In this document: in pieces, positions 26,718 through 36,705 of the stretch
Numbering within the stretch: position 1 is the stretch's first letter
Layout: every line of letters begins with the position of its first letter
From: an uncultured Bacteroidales bacterium
GTDB lineage: Bacteria; Bacteroidota; Bacteroidia; Bacteroidales; Muribaculaceae
Assembly: GCA_902776835.1 (NCBI GenBank)
Contig: CACYRK010000030.1
Coordinates: forward strand, 1-36,814
Length of the DNA: 36,814 bases
Reading direction: 5' to 3'
Notes under the pieces: model-generated
Seen by the model: only the letters and a program-made list of their open reading frames with translations
The model's database searches: none
What the model was told of the DNA's origin: nothing
Position numbers and translations under genes: made by a program

Positions 26718-28853
26718 ATGAGACCGAATTTTAAAAACATAGATATTGCAAACGAGGCTTTTAATGTTGAACACAAGCCTCTCGTGATGGGAGAATCATG
26801 GAAAAATGCCGAGTTGCTCGACATCAAGCCCATCTACACCAAGGCCGACCTTGAGGGACTTGAGCACCTCGACTTTGTGGCAGGTATCCCGCCTTTCCTG
26901 GGTGGCCCCTACAGCCTGATGTATCCGTTCCGCCCGTGGACGGTGCGCCAGTATGCCGGTTTCTCGACGGCTGCCGAGTCAAACGCCTTCTACCGCCGCA
27001 ACCTGGCGTCGGGTCAGAAGGGTCTGTCGGTGGCATTCGACCTGCCTACTCACCGTGGCTACAACGCCGATAACCCCCGCGTGGTGGGTGATGTAGGTAA
27101 GGCTGGTGTGTCGATTTGCTCGGTCGAGGACATGAAGGTGCTCTTCGACGGCATTCCCCTGAACAAGATGTCGGTGTCGATGACCATGAACGGCGCAGTG
27201 CTGCCCATCATGGCGTTCTACATCGTTGCCGGTCTGGAGCAGGGCGCAAAACTCGAGGAGATGGCCGGAACCATCCAGAACGACATTCTGAAGGAGTTTA
27301 TGGTGCGTAACACCTATATCTATCCTCCCAAGTTCTCGATGCAGATCATTGCCAGCATCTTCGAGTACACCTCGAAATATATGCCCAAGTTCAACTCAAT
27401 CTCGATCTCGGGCTACCACATGCAGGAAGCAGGCGCCACGGCCGACATCGAGTTGGCTTATACGCTTGCCGACGGTATGGACTATATCCGCACCGGTGTG
27501 GACGCCGGCCTCGACGTTGACGCTTTCGCACCGCGCCTGTCGTTCTTCTGGGGCATCTCGATGAACTTCTTCACCGAGATCGCCAAGATGCGCGCCGGCC
27601 GCCTGCTGTGGGCGAAGATTGTGAAGAGTTTCGGCTCGAAGAATCCGAAGTCGATGTCGCTGCGTACGCACAGCCAGACGTCGGGTTGGTCGCTGACGGC
27701 TCAAGACCCGTTCAACAACGTGGGCCGCACCTGTATCGAGGCTATGGCGGCAGCCCTGGGTCACACCCAGTCGCTGCACACCAACGCACTCGACGAGGCT
27801 ATCGCACTGCCGACCGACTTCTCGGCACGTATCGCACGTAACACACAGATCTTTATCCAGCAAGAGACCTACATCACCAAGGCCATCGATCCCTGGGCAG
27901 GCTCGTACTACGTGGAGAAACTCACCGACGAGTTGGTTCACAAGGCATGGAGCCACATCGAGGAGATTGAGAAACTTGGCGGTATGGCCAAGGCTATTGA
28001 GACCGGCGTGCCCAAGATGCGCATCGAGGAAGCCGCCGCACGCACCCAGGCCCGCATCGACAGCGGCCGTCAGACTCTGGTGGGTGTGAACAAGTATGCA
28101 TTGGAGAAAGAGCCTCCCATCGACATCCTCGAGATCGACAATACCGAGGTGCGCAAGGAGCAGGTCGAGGGTCTGGAGAAACTGCGCGCAGGCCGCGACG
28201 AGGCTGCCGTGGCTGCCGACCTGAATGCTATCACCCACTGCGTAGAGACCGGCGAGGGCAACCTGCTCGAACTGGCTGTTCAGGCCGCCAAGGACCGCGC
28301 TTCGCTGGGCGAAATCAGCGACGCGTGCGAGAAGATTGTAGGACGTTACAAAGCAGTTGTTAAAACCATTTCTGGCGTGTATTCAGCAGAGACAAAATCG
28401 GATCCCGACCTGGAGCGCGCTCGCGCTCTGACGGCAAAGTTCGCCGCTAAGGAGGGTCGCCAGCCACGCATCATGGTGGCAAAGATGGGTCAGGACGGTC
28501 ACGACCGCGGTGCAAAGGTGGTAGCAACGGGCTACGCCGACTGCGGATTTGACGTGGACATGGGCCCGCTGTTCCAAACCCCCGAAGAGGCTGCTCGCGA
28601 GGCAGTGGAGAACGACGTGAACGTGCTCGGCGTGAGTTCGCTTGCCGCCGGTCACAAGACGCTCGTGCCCGCCGTCATCGAGGAACTGAAGAAACTGGGT
28701 CGCGAGGATATCATCGTCATCGCTGGCGGTGTGATTCCCGTGCAGGACTACGACTTCCTCTACAAGGCTGGTGTTGCCGCAATCTTTGGCCCTGGCACCA
28801 ACGTGATGAAATCGGCTATCGAAATCATGAACATCCTGCTCGACGAGGAGTAA
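26718..28853 (+). CDS. mutB: Methylmalonyl-CoA mutase large (alpha) subunit
   Basis: The 711-residue catalytic subunit binds adenosylcobalamin and acyl-CoA. The CoA/substrate barrel is clear ([72 protein letters not shown]). The cobalamin domain carries DxHxxG as Asp593-Gly-His595-Asp-Arg-Gly598, with His595 the axial cobalt ligand, followed by [14 protein letters not shown] and [15 protein letters not shown]. It is in one operon with mutA. Together they run the succinate-propionate pathway that many Bacteroidales use as a fermentation outlet. No meaB or epimerase gene is adjacent in this window. Confidence 0.98.
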   Translation: MRPNFKNIDIANEAFNVEHKPLVMGESWKNAELLDIKPIYTKADLEGLEHLDFVAGIPPFLGGPYSLMYPFRPWTVRQYAGFSTAAESNAFYRRNLASGQKGLSVAFDLPTHRGYNADNPRVVGDVGKAGVSICSVEDMKVLFDGIPLNKMSVSMTMNGAVLPIMAFYIVAGLEQGAKLEEMAGTIQNDILKEFMVRNTYIYPPKFSMQIIASIFEYTSKYMPKFNSISISGYHMQEAGATADIELAYTLADGMDYIRTGVDAGLDVDAFAPRLSFFWGISMNFFTEIAKMRAGRLLWAKIVKSFGSKNPKSMSLRTHSQTSGWSLTAQDPFNNVGRTCIEAMAAALGHTQSLHTNALDEAIALPTDFSARIARNTQIFIQQETYITKAIDPWAGSYYVEKLTDELVHKAWSHIEEIEKLGGMAKAIETGVPKMRIEEAAARTQARIDSGRQTLVGVNKYALEKEPPIDILEIDNTEVRKEQVEGLEKLRAGRDEAAVAADLNAITHCVETGEGNLLELAVQAAKDRASLGEISDACEKIVGRYKAVVKTISGVYSAETKSDPDLERARALTAKFAAKEGRQPRIMVAKMGQDGHDRGAKVVATGYADCGFDVDMGPLFQTPEEAAREAVENDVNVLGVSSLAAGHKTLVPAVIEELKKLGREDIIVIAGGVIPVQDYDFLYKAGVAAIFGPGTNVMKSAIEIMNILLDEE

Positions 28854-28878
28854 TCCTCACCGCAGCAGCGCAATACCC

Positions 28879-28913
28879 AATGGGGCTGGAACACGATTCC
28901 AGCCCCATTTTGT
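28879..28913 (+). terminator. Intrinsic terminator of mutAB
   Basis: Arms 28879-28891 (AATGGGGCTGGAA) and 28897-28909 form a perfect 13-bp stem with loop CACGA and a TTTTGTT tail, 25 bp after the mutB stop. Confidence 0.9.
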
Positions 28914-28982
28914 TACCCTCTCGCCTGGCCAATAGCAACGATAGAGGCTATACAACTATAGAGACCATAGAGATAATTATTG

Positions 28983-29309
28983 CTGTCCGCTAAAAGTTGA
29001 AATTGCGTGAATTAGGCGTCCGCAATGCCGATAAACAGGCGTTGCGGATGTTTTTTTGAAAAAGTAAGCCCCCTCAGTCGAAAAGCGATGGTTCTCGGGG
29101 GGGCGGCGTCTTGCAGCACCTTTGCAGCATCTTTGCCCAATCTTTTTTCGGGTTCCTCGTGAAAAGTGTAGCAGTTGACTGAGGAAAAGGGGACGGTCCT
29201 TTTTTCATCATTTTCATTACGCACGACGCGCCGTGGCGCGTCCCTACAGGCGGCTATCGATGCGCGCCAAAAACAAAACTGCAATATCCCTTGGACTTTT
29301 ACCGGACAG
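28983..29309. mobile_element. 327-bp MITE-like element with IS4-like ends
   Basis: CTGTCCGCTAAAAGT at 28983-28997 and ACTTTTACCGGACAG at 29295-29309 are inverted repeats with 14 of 15 matches. They also resemble the IS terminus at 36682 (14 of 16 with the left end). The interior has no gene. It holds an intrinsic-terminator-like hairpin (stem with CCGCAATGCC against GGCGTTGCGG, T-run ending near 29055), an inverted pair CCTCAGTC/GACTGAGG (near 29076 and 29177), a GGGGAC/GTCC hairpin near 29190 and a GACGCGCC/GGCGCGTC palindrome (29225-29242). A 90-codon minus-strand frame crosses all of these and is rejected. It was probably mobilised by an IS4-type transposase. Confidence 0.6.
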
Positions 29310-29350
29310 AGATGAGAGGTAATAGGCGCGCTATAGAGGCCATATAGGTC

Positions 29351-29383
29351 AAAAAAAGCCCTGGCACGATGGCCAGGGCTTTT
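29351..29383 (-). terminator. Intrinsic terminator of the giant S8 peptidase gene
   Basis: Arms 29354-29365 (AAAAGCCCTGGC) and 29372-29383 form a 12-bp stem with a 6-nt loop. The minus strand continues into a run of T residues (29357-29351). Confidence 0.9.
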
Positions 29384-29409
29384 CTATCTAAGGAAATTGT
29401 AACTTGATG

Positions 29410-32400
29410 TTACTTGAAGATCTTGACAACCTTGCGACTGCCATCGGTGTAGCGCACCTCCACGATGTTGACACCGTCGAAGGCCTGCATCGATGCCTGG
29501 CCGTGAACATTGTAGTAAGTCACGCTCTTCACATCGCGGCCCACAATCAGTTCGTCGATAGCAGTGGGAAGACCATGCTCGTCAAACTCACCGATGTACT
29601 CTATCCCATCGAGCGGATACACCATTAAGTCGTCTACAGAGTGTCCAGGAGTTACACTGAGCGTCGACGCGCCACCCACAGGATTCGTCATCTTGCAAGC
29701 CAAGCCAGTGAACTTATAGACGTGGCCAGTTTGCAGCGTATCCTTGACTGCGCCATCGGCGTAAAGCGAGAAGTTGGCAGCAACATCGCCCACGAGACCA
29801 GCCTGGTTAGAATAACCGACGCTAGTAGGAATCTCAAAGACCTCATTTTCAGCGTTCCACATAGCGTAGTGCACCGTCATCACCTCCATTGGCTTGGGAG
29901 TCATGAAGAAGTAGTTCCTTCCGCTTTCAGAGTGCTGCTCGCTCGACATGAAGTTGCAAGGCACATACACGTTGTAAGTGTAGTTGCTCTCAGTTACAGC
30001 CTCAGGCACCGCGCTCAATTCAATCGTGGGGTTAACAGTGTTGGTGTAGACACCCTTAACGCCCTTGATTGTGTGGTTGAGCAGCGACGAGAGGCCCGTC
30101 TCGCTCGTGGTGTGCAGAGCCACCCAGTTGCTCTGGTCGTACTCTGTGCTCATCAAGCCTGCGACATTGCGCACGTAGTCGGTCTGGCCGGCCTCCATTT
30201 CGCACATATTGACCGCCTTGCCGTTGGCATCCTTACAGTACAGCGTCTTGCCGTCGGCCGACAGTTTCACGCCTGTCAAGTCGCCATCCTCAATGCGATA
30301 GTACTTGTTGAGGTTCGACTCTTCGACCACCGTAGCCAAATCGACCTTTGCAGCCAGCGGCGTGCGGAACGCCACCTCATAGGTAAAGCCACGATAGCCA
30401 CCCACAGCCACTAAGTAAACCTTATTGGCATCGAGTGTTGCCGAGGTCATTGTCACTTGACCGCTTGTGGTGCTGGTCTGATAGTCGGTGCGAGTGTCGC
30501 TCTGAGTGAGCGATCCGTCGGCATTCTCGGTCAACTCATAAATCTGGATAAAGGTTGGATAAGAACTGGAAATGCCAGAGTTATTGTAAGCGTAAGCCTT
30601 AACCTGCGTACAATTGGTCACATTATATATACCATAATATATGGTAGTGTTGGACGTTGAGTTGCTTTCGCTTCCGCCCATCATGTGAGCATAGTCGCCA
30701 TTCTCATCGGTCAAATCTGCCCTTTTGAAGAACTCATAGCCTTGGAACACATCGGTTGCCGTCCATTGGTGGCCATACCAGCCACCATTCGAAGCGCTCG
30801 ACAAGCCACACCAATTCTGGTCGTTGTAGTTCCAAGCGAAGTAAGGCATTGCAGCCGGCAATGTGAGCCAAGCACATTCGTCGCTCTCGTTTTCAGTCCA
30901 CTTATAGGGATTTGCAAAGATACCCTCGTACCAGTTGCCGGTACCGATAGTAGAGTACTTGGCGATGTCGAGATAGCGGCTGTAAGCACTACCCTTTTCG
31001 CCTACGGCACCGTAGAGGTTGGTCTTTGCGGTAGCGTCGCCACTGGTGAAGTTCACTTGGCCACGGTAAGAGCCCTCGGCCTCGGGAGCGTTGAAGGTGA
31101 CAGTCACAACAGCGCCGCCATCAGCCTCGGCAATGCTGATGTTGTTCTTGTCAATCGCGTACACGCCGTTCTCGTCGGTGAGCGTAACGGTCACATCCTC
31201 GGTAAGGCGTTTTCCGGTCAAGGTGATTGTCTCGGTAATCACATCACCCGGCTCAGCGATAAAGTCAATAGCGGTAGGAGCCGCTGTCAGCGAAGAACTG
31301 TTGAGCGGTGTCTGGAAGCCAATCTCACAGAGGTCGGGATAACTACCGCCACCAGTCAAACGAACCATATACACCTTAGAGGCATCGATTGTTGCCGAGG
31401 TTATAACGGCTGGACTGCTTGAACTGCAGTTGCCAGTCTTGGTATCGGTAGCCGTTGATGAGGCTGTCGGGGTGCCATTCTCGTCAACATTGCATTCATA
31501 TATTGCCAATGTCGCATTAGCGCTGCCACCCTTAATTAAGGCTCGAACCTGCGTACAGTTGGTCACGTAGAATGTTTGGTTGCCACTGCCGTAGATTGAA
31601 TAACCCGAACTGGTGAAGTAGGAACCGTTGCCAAGGAAAATATCCTGTGCGCTCCAAGTATTGGTATACTGGCTGAGCGAAGTTGTTGTCAACCAATTCT
31701 GGTTGGCATCAGCCTGCATTGCACCATAGGTCGACAGAGTGAGCCATGCGCAGTCGTCGGCGGCGTGCTCGGTATACTTATAGATGCTCGACATGTTACT
31801 TACTGTTGCACCAGCCTCGTCGATGGTGGCATACTTGGCGATGTTCAGGTAAGCATCGCTCGCTGTGCCGCCGTCTTTGCAAACGCCAGTAAGGTTAACA
31901 GTAGCGGTAAGAGCACCGCTGGTGAGCGTCACCGTGCCGGTGAAAGTGCCCTCGGTGGCCGGAGCGTTGAAGGTCACAGTAACATCGGTGCCAGCCTCTG
32001 CGTTTGCTTTGGTGATACTGGTAGTAGCCACAGTAAATACGCCATTGGCATCAGCCAGAGCCACACTCACATCACCGTCGAGCATCTTGCCCTTAACGTT
32101 GAATGTAGCGGTAGCAGTCTCACCAGGAGCAGCATGCATCGACAATTCGGCCGGGGTAGCCTTCAAATTCGGCTTATTCAACGGAGTCTGGAAGCCAATC
32201 TCATAAAGGTAGCCACGAATTGCACCAATTTCAACTTTATATATCTTTTCATTATTCAAATTTGTAGCCTCAAAATTGATTGAAGCATTATTAGTAGCAT
32301 TGCTGAACGAGCCGCCAGAAATTGCTGTAGTTCCTTCATTCAGTGTGCCATCCCCATTAACAGTACACTCATAGATGTACATCGTTGTAGGATAAGTACT

Positions 32401-35400
32401 CATGCCCGTTGCACGAGTTCCATTTAAGCCAAGCAACTTAACTGCCGTGGTATTTGTCACATAGAATGTAACGGTTCTTTTAGTACTACCATTTGTTGTA
32501 TTTCCAAAGTACTTGGAGTTACTTGAGAAATATGAGTTACTGCCCAAATAAATGTCAGATGCATCCCAAGTGGCGGTGCCATTGACGCTGGATGTGGTTG
32601 TTAAATTACTCTTAATCCACTTTTGCGGATTATTATTGTAATAAACTCCCGTCCACGCACCATACACTGGCAACGTAAGCCAAGCGACATCGTCATTAAC
32701 GTACTCAGTATACTTGTAGAAGTAATCAAGCCCCGTCACGTAGTTTGATTGCCAGCCGGCTTGGTCGATGGTGGCGTACTTGGCGATGTTCAGGTAGGCA
32801 TCGCTGGCTGTGCCACCGGTAGAGACCTCGGCAGTGAGGGGAATGGTGATATTCTGCAAACCGCTGGTGCTCACCGTAACGCTGCCACTGAAAGCGGCCT
32901 CCTCGTCAGAGGCAAAGCCGACGGTTACAGTCTTGCCAGCCTCGGCCTGTGCTTTAGTGACAGTAGCATCACTGAGGGTGAACACGCCATTCTCATCGTT
33001 CAGGGTAAGAGTGACATCGCCCATCAGATACTCGCCATTCAGCGTGAAAGTCTGCGTACTTTGCACACCAGGCTCTACAGTGCCGAAGTTGATGCTTTGC
33101 GGTGTAGCCGTGAGTGCGGGCACGTGCTCGACAGCACTGGCGTTGAGCGTGACATATTTCGTCTCGGCTCCGGTGCTGGTGAGGCGCACCGTGGCGGTGT
33201 AGTCACCCAAAACGGTAGGCGCAAAGGTCACGGTAATCTCGCGGCCGCTGCCATTAACCACATTTGCCGCTATTGACGACTGGCTCAAAGAGAACACGCC
33301 AGCATCATCATTTTGCAATGCCAGATATACAGTCTTGCTCAAGTCGGAACCAGTCACGGTAAACGTCTGCGTGGTAGGCTCGTTGACATAGGTAGCGAGA
33401 GTGAGAGCATCAGGGCTCACATTGATGGTGGGATTAAGCACATGGCCCGTACCGGCCAGGCTCACTGTCACCGTCTCGGCACCCTGGCTGGTGAGGGTCA
33501 CCGTGCCTGTGTCGTTGCCGTCGGCCGTGGGGGTGTAAGTGACGGTCACTGTAGCACTTGCCGTGCCGTCGCTGCCCTTGGCTATCGATGTTTGGTCGAT
33601 GCTGAAGTTGTTACCACTCTTCGCCAACGAGATGTTACCCTCGAGACGGGCACCAGTCACGGTGAAGGTTTGAGTGGCGCTCTCCCCAACGTTGACAGTG
33701 CCAAAGTTGAGGCTGGTGGGCGTCGCTGTGACGCTCGGGCCTTGAGCAGTGCCGGTGATTGCCACCGATGCGCTGCCGGCGCCAGTGCCGGTAGTGGTGA
33801 AGTTAAGCGTTGCATTGGTAGTGCCTGCTGCCGTGGGAGCATAGGTGATGGTCACGGTTGCTCCAGCAGCGGCCTGTGCGGCTGTGAGTGTCGTGGGCGA
33901 CACCGTGTACATGCCATTGCCGCCGCTGATCGAAGCGGTGACATTGCCTTGCAGATTGGTGCCGGTCACGGTCACAGTCTTGGTATAGTTCTGCGAGGTG
34001 TAGCAGTTGGTAAACGATACCGAGGTCGGGGTAGCAGTGAGTGCCGGGGCGGTGTACACGCCCTTACCGGTCAGGTTCACGGTCACCGAGGTAGCGTTGC
34101 TGCTGCTGAGGGTGATGGTGCCGGTGTAGTTTGCCGTGGTGTTTGCCGTGGGGCTGAACGTCACGGTCACGACCTGGCCGTTGCCCTCGGCGGTGGCCTT
34201 GGTCACTGTGGTGGGCGAAACGCTGAAGTTGTTGCCGCTCTTGGTCACAGTGATGTTGCCCTCGAGATTCGAGCCTGTCACGGTAAACGTCATCTGCTTG
34301 GTAGTTCCCGCGGTCACGTCGCCAAAGGCCAGGCTGGTGGGCTCAGCGGTAATCTTGGGATTATCATTCTGAACATAGTTGTCAAGGATATACTTGATAC
34401 CTGCCAGTGCGTCAATCTTACCGTTACCGAAATGGCTTGCGTTGGTGCCGTTGGTGTAATTGTCGGTGATTGCCGTCTCCTTCATTATGGTCTTGATGTC
34501 GGTAGTGGTAAGTTCTAGGCCGTTATCCTTGGCTACTTGCAGCCACAATGCCACGATACCGGCTGCTGTGGGCGTAGCCATCGAGGTACCCTCCATGTAA
34601 GCATAGGGGTTGGTCGAACTGTTGACCACCATATCAGCGGACTGGCCATCGTAATAACTATAATCGCCAGAAGTGTGGTTGTGATTCACACCGGCAATCA
34701 GGCGAGCACCAGGAGCGGTAATCCAAGGATAATACAATCCTGTAGGGCTATTTGCTGCAGTTCCCCAACTAGAAAAACTTGCAATGTCACCAATGGTATA
34801 ACTAGTATTCGAGCCGCCATTCTTACTAGCATATGCACCAATAGAAATAACTGTTGGAATCGTAGCCTCATCGCTATAGCAACCATCATCAGTGCCTGCT
34901 GTCCAAGTATAACCGCTAACCGATGGGGTGTTCACGAATGAGTTAAAACCGGAACCTCCCCAGATATCGATATCAGCACTATTATTGCTGGGATAGAATT
35001 GAACAGCCAATTTATAACCAGATCTCATAATTAATCCGCCAATCTGATAACTGTCGCCATATCCCCTGAGCATCAACTGGGATTTTTCGGAATCAACGTA
35101 ATCACGATATGCATAAAGCGAACCACTATAAACATAGGTACTACCTAAACTGACTGTTGTTGAACTTCCGGAACCCGGGTTTACGTCCACAGATTTAACG
35201 ATTGTTCCACTACTATTAATCACATGAACCGTACATTTCAGTGTAGTTCCGGATGAACGACTCCATGCATTAGCAAAAATCCCATAATATAAGTTATAGC
35301 CTGAGAGATCATATGGAGCGATCACAGCCCCTAATTTATTAGAACTAGTTGCTGTTCCCTTCACATGGAAGCCATTGCCGCCAGCATCGTTACTTGCAGC

Positions 35401-36474
35401 AAATAAACAGATATGATTAGGATTACTATCGCTAAAGTATTGAGCGCAAATATCGGCAAACTCACCTGTTCCATCGTGAGGCCCAACCTGAGAGCCCCAA
35501 CTGTTGCTTACGACAACAGGCATATTGTTGTTGTCGGCATAATTACAGATATATTGGAATGCGTTTGCCAAATAAGTATCATTCAAACTATTTATGCCTG
35601 CCAAATAGAGGTCGGCCCCAGGAGCCATACCGCCATAAGTCGCATTGGCATGGTTGTCGGTGACAGTAACATTAGTCCCACTCACAGTCACACTCGAGCC
35701 ACCAGCAGTGGAACTGGTGTGCGTGCCATGGTCCTCACCACTGTCATCGGTGAGTGTACTTGTAATCTGAGAGCCAGTATAGGTTCTTGCAGAACTACCA
35801 TTGTACACATAAGCCGTTTTGATACGACTATTGCCGTTCTTGTCCTTGAAGGCAATGTGGTTAAAGTCGATACCCGTGTCAATCACACCGAGCAGCACAC
35901 CTGAGCCATCGTAGGCATTAGGTAATCCTGCATTGCGGGCATCGTTTGAATAAGTGAGCACGTCGTCAACATTAGTCTTTTGACGAGCAGTGTTGGTAAA
36001 TGCCGTCTTTTTTGTGGCAACACTGATGCGTGTCACTTTTGCCAATTCCGATACCGCAGCGAGGCGGTCAACAGGGATAAGAGCGGTAAAGAGTTTTCCG
36101 TCAAGAAATTCACACTCAATTTCCACTCCAAGAGCCTCAAGATCCTTCTTCGCCGAACTATCGGTGGAGCGGATAAAGGCCGAGATAAATTTCACGCCGT
36201 CTTTCTCCACAGCCTTTGCAATGGGACGCCCAGCATATTTGCTGAGTTGCTGCAATTCCTCGTCATTCATCCCAATTGCTCTTGCTCGCTTGACGATCTG
36301 GTCTGGCTCATCAAAGGAAATGAGACCGGCCTGTTCGTCAAGGAACATCTGTGTGGAAATTGACATCTTGCTGTAGTCTTGAGCATAGCCTGCTATGACA
36401 GCCATGCTCAAGGCCATTAGTAAGAGGGTCCTTCTCAGGGCCGTCCTACAATTCAGTTGTAAAAATCCAAACAT
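29410..36474 (-). CDS. Giant secreted subtilisin-like (S8) protein with repeated beta-sandwich cassettes and Por-type sorting tail
   Basis: The 2354-residue protein has a signal peptide (1-31, ending VIAGYAQ) and an inhibitor-like propeptide (about 33-160). The S8 protease domain (about 165-700) has Asp199 (VIDTGID), His249 (EDHGTHTSS), oxyanion Asn362 (AASND) and Ser631 (EGTSMATPTAAG). An insertion of about 170 residues lies between Asn and Ser. Five tandem Ig/HYDIN-like modules follow (705-1218), each opening like LTATPTSLNFGTVxxG. A domain of about 200 residues that I do not know (YLNIAKYATI...GFQTPL) then appears three times, at about 1224-1435, 1537-1725 and 1830-2040, with Ig-like modules between copies. 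An OB-like segment (2041-2160) precedes a Por/type IX-like tail (SVTYYNVHGQASMQAFDGVN). Substrate unknown. The start is the ATG at 36474; a TTG 18 codons upstream is open. Confidence 0.9.
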   Translation of the reverse strand: MFGFLQLNCRTALRRTLLLMALSMAVIAGYAQDYSKMSISTQMFLDEQAGLISFDEPDQIVKRARAIGMNDEELQQLSKYAGRPIAKAVEKDGVKFISAFIRSTDSSAKKDLEALGVEIECEFLDGKLFTALIPVDRLAAVSELAKVTRISVATKKTAFTNTARQKTNVDDVLTYSNDARNAGLPNAYDGSGVLLGVIDTGIDFNHIAFKDKNGNSRIKTAYVYNGSSARTYTGSQITSTLTDDSGEDHGTHTSSTAGGSSVTVSGTNVTVTDNHANATYGGMAPGADLYLAGINSLNDTYLANAFQYICNYADNNNMPVVVSNSWGSQVGPHDGTGEFADICAQYFSDSNPNHICLFAASNDAGGNGFHVKGTATSSNKLGAVIAPYDLSGYNLYYGIFANAWSRSSGTTLKCTVHVINSSGTIVKSVDVNPGSGSSTTVSLGSTYVYSGSLYAYRDYVDSEKSQLMLRGYGDSYQIGGLIMRSGYKLAVQFYPSNNSADIDIWGGSGFNSFVNTPSVSGYTWTAGTDDGCYSDEATIPTVISIGAYASKNGGSNTSYTIGDIASFSSWGTAANSPTGLYYPWITAPGARLIAGVNHNHTSGDYSYYDGQSADMVVNSSTNPYAYMEGTSMATPTAAGIVALWLQVAKDNGLELTTTDIKTIMKETAITDNYTNGTNASHFGNGKIDALAGIKYILDNYVQNDNPKITAEPTSLAFGDVTAGTTKQMTFTVTGSNLEGNITVTKSGNNFSVSPTTVTKATAEGNGQVVTVTFSPTANTTANYTGTITLSSSNATSVTVNLTGKGVYTAPALTATPTSVSFTNCYTSQNYTKTVTVTGTNLQGNVTASISGGNGMYTVSPTTLTAAQAAAGATVTITYAPTAAGTTNATLNFTTTGTGAGSASVAITGTAQGPSVTATPTSLNFGTVNVGESATQTFTVTGARLEGNISLAKSGNNFSIDQTSIAKGSDGTASATVTVTYTPTADGNDTGTVTLTSQGAETVTVSLAGTGHVLNPTINVSPDALTLATYVNEPTTQTFTVTGSDLSKTVYLALQNDDAGVFSLSQSSIAANVVNGSGREITVTFAPTVLGDYTATVRLTSTGAETKYVTLNASAVEHVPALTATPQSINFGTVEPGVQSTQTFTLNGEYLMGDVTLTLNDENGVFTLSDATVTKAQAEAGKTVTVGFASDEEAAFSGSVTVSTSGLQNITIPLTAEVSTGGTASDAYLNIAKYATIDQAGWQSNYVTGLDYFYKYTEYVNDDVAWLTLPVYGAWTGVYYNNNPQKWIKSNLTTTSSVNGTATWDASDIYLGSNSYFSSNSKYFGNTTNGSTKRTVTFYVTNTTAVKLLGLNGTRATGMSTYPTTMYIYECTVNGDGTLNEGTTAISGGSFSNATNNASINFEATNLNNEKIYKVEIGAIRGYLYEIGFQTPLNKPNLKATPAELSMHAAPGETATATFNVKGKMLDGDVSVALADANGVFTVATTSITKANAEAGTDVTVTFNAPATEGTFTGTVTLTSGALTATVNLTGVCKDGGTASDAYLNIAKYATIDEAGATVSNMSSIYKYTEHAADDCAWLTLSTYGAMQADANQNWLTTTSLSQYTNTWSAQDIFLGNGSYFTSSGYSIYGSGNQTFYVTNCTQVRALIKGGSANATLAIYECNVDENGTPTASSTATDTKTGNCSSSSPAVITSATIDASKVYMVRLTGGGSYPDLCEIGFQTPLNSSSLTAAPTAIDFIAEPGDVITETITLTGKRLTEDVTVTLTDENGVYAIDKNNISIAEADGGAVVTVTFNAPEAEGSYRGQVNFTSGDATAKTNLYGAVGEKGSAYSRYLDIAKYSTIGTGNWYEGIFANPYKWTENESDECAWLTLPAAMPYFAWNYNDQNWCGLSSASNGGWYGHQWTATDVFQGYEFFKRADLTDENGDYAHMMGGSESNSTSNTTIYYGIYNVTNCTQVKAYAYNNSGISSSYPTFIQIYELTENADGSLTQSDTRTDYQTSTTSGQVTMTSATLDANKVYLVAVGGYRGFTYEVAFRTPLAAKVDLATVVEESNLNKYYRIEDGDLTGVKLSADGKTLYCKDANGKAVNMCEMEAGQTDYVRNVAGLMSTEYDQSNWVALHTTSETGLSSLLNHTIKGVKGVYTNTVNPTIELSAVPEAVTESNYTYNVYVPCNFMSSEQHSESGRNYFFMTPKPMEVMTVHYAMWNAENEVFEIPTSVGYSNQAGLVGDVAANFSLYADGAVKDTLQTGHVYKFTGLACKMTNPVGGASTLSVTPGHSVDDLMVYPLDGIEYIGEFDEHGLPTAIDELIVGRDVKSVTYYNVHGQASMQAFDGVNIVEVRYTDGSRKVVKIFK

Positions 36475-36515
36475 AAATTTATTGTTAATAGAAAATGTTT
36501 TTCGTATTAAAGTTG

Positions 36516-36523
36516 CAAAATTA
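36516..36523 (-). promoter_or_regulatory. -7 element of the giant S8 peptidase gene
   Basis: The minus strand reads TAATTTTG, 41 bp before the ATG. The DNA upstream is a long T-rich tract (GGTTTTTTTTTGATT on the minus strand) with no exact -33. Confidence 0.55.
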
Positions 36524-36632
36524 ATCAAAAAAAAACCAACTAAAAGCGTGCGCTTGTGTTATTTTGGAGAATTTTAAATCAAACACCCAATTCGGCACAC
36601 CAAACACATATAAAATCTAACAAAAACACCGG

Positions 36633-36674
36633 ATAACAGATAACAGATGACAGATGACAGATAACAGATGACAG
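36633..36674. repeat. Heptad tandem repeat, six copies
   Basis: AT(A/G)ACAG is repeated six times without interruption (42 bp), the copies alternating ATAACAG and ATGACAG. The array stops a few bases before the IS terminus at 36682. Such short arrays vary in length between strains by slippage. Confidence 0.9.
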
Positions 36675-36681
36675 ATCATTG

Positions 36682-36703
36682 CTGTCCACTAAAAATTGTG
36701 GAC
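36682..36703. mobile_element. Terminus of an IS4-type insertion sequence
   Basis: CTGTCCACTAAAAATT begins an element that continues to the right edge of the window. GTCCAC (36684-36689) and GTGGAC (36698-36703) form a small hairpin at the tip. The sequence matches the ends of the 28983-29309 element. Confidence 0.6.
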
Positions 36704-36705
36704 GG

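Noticed and set aside
29012..29284. 90-codon minus-strand frame inside the 327-bp element
   Set aside because: It crosses several hairpins and a GACGCGCC palindrome and has no recognisable domain. It is better explained as non-coding mobile DNA.
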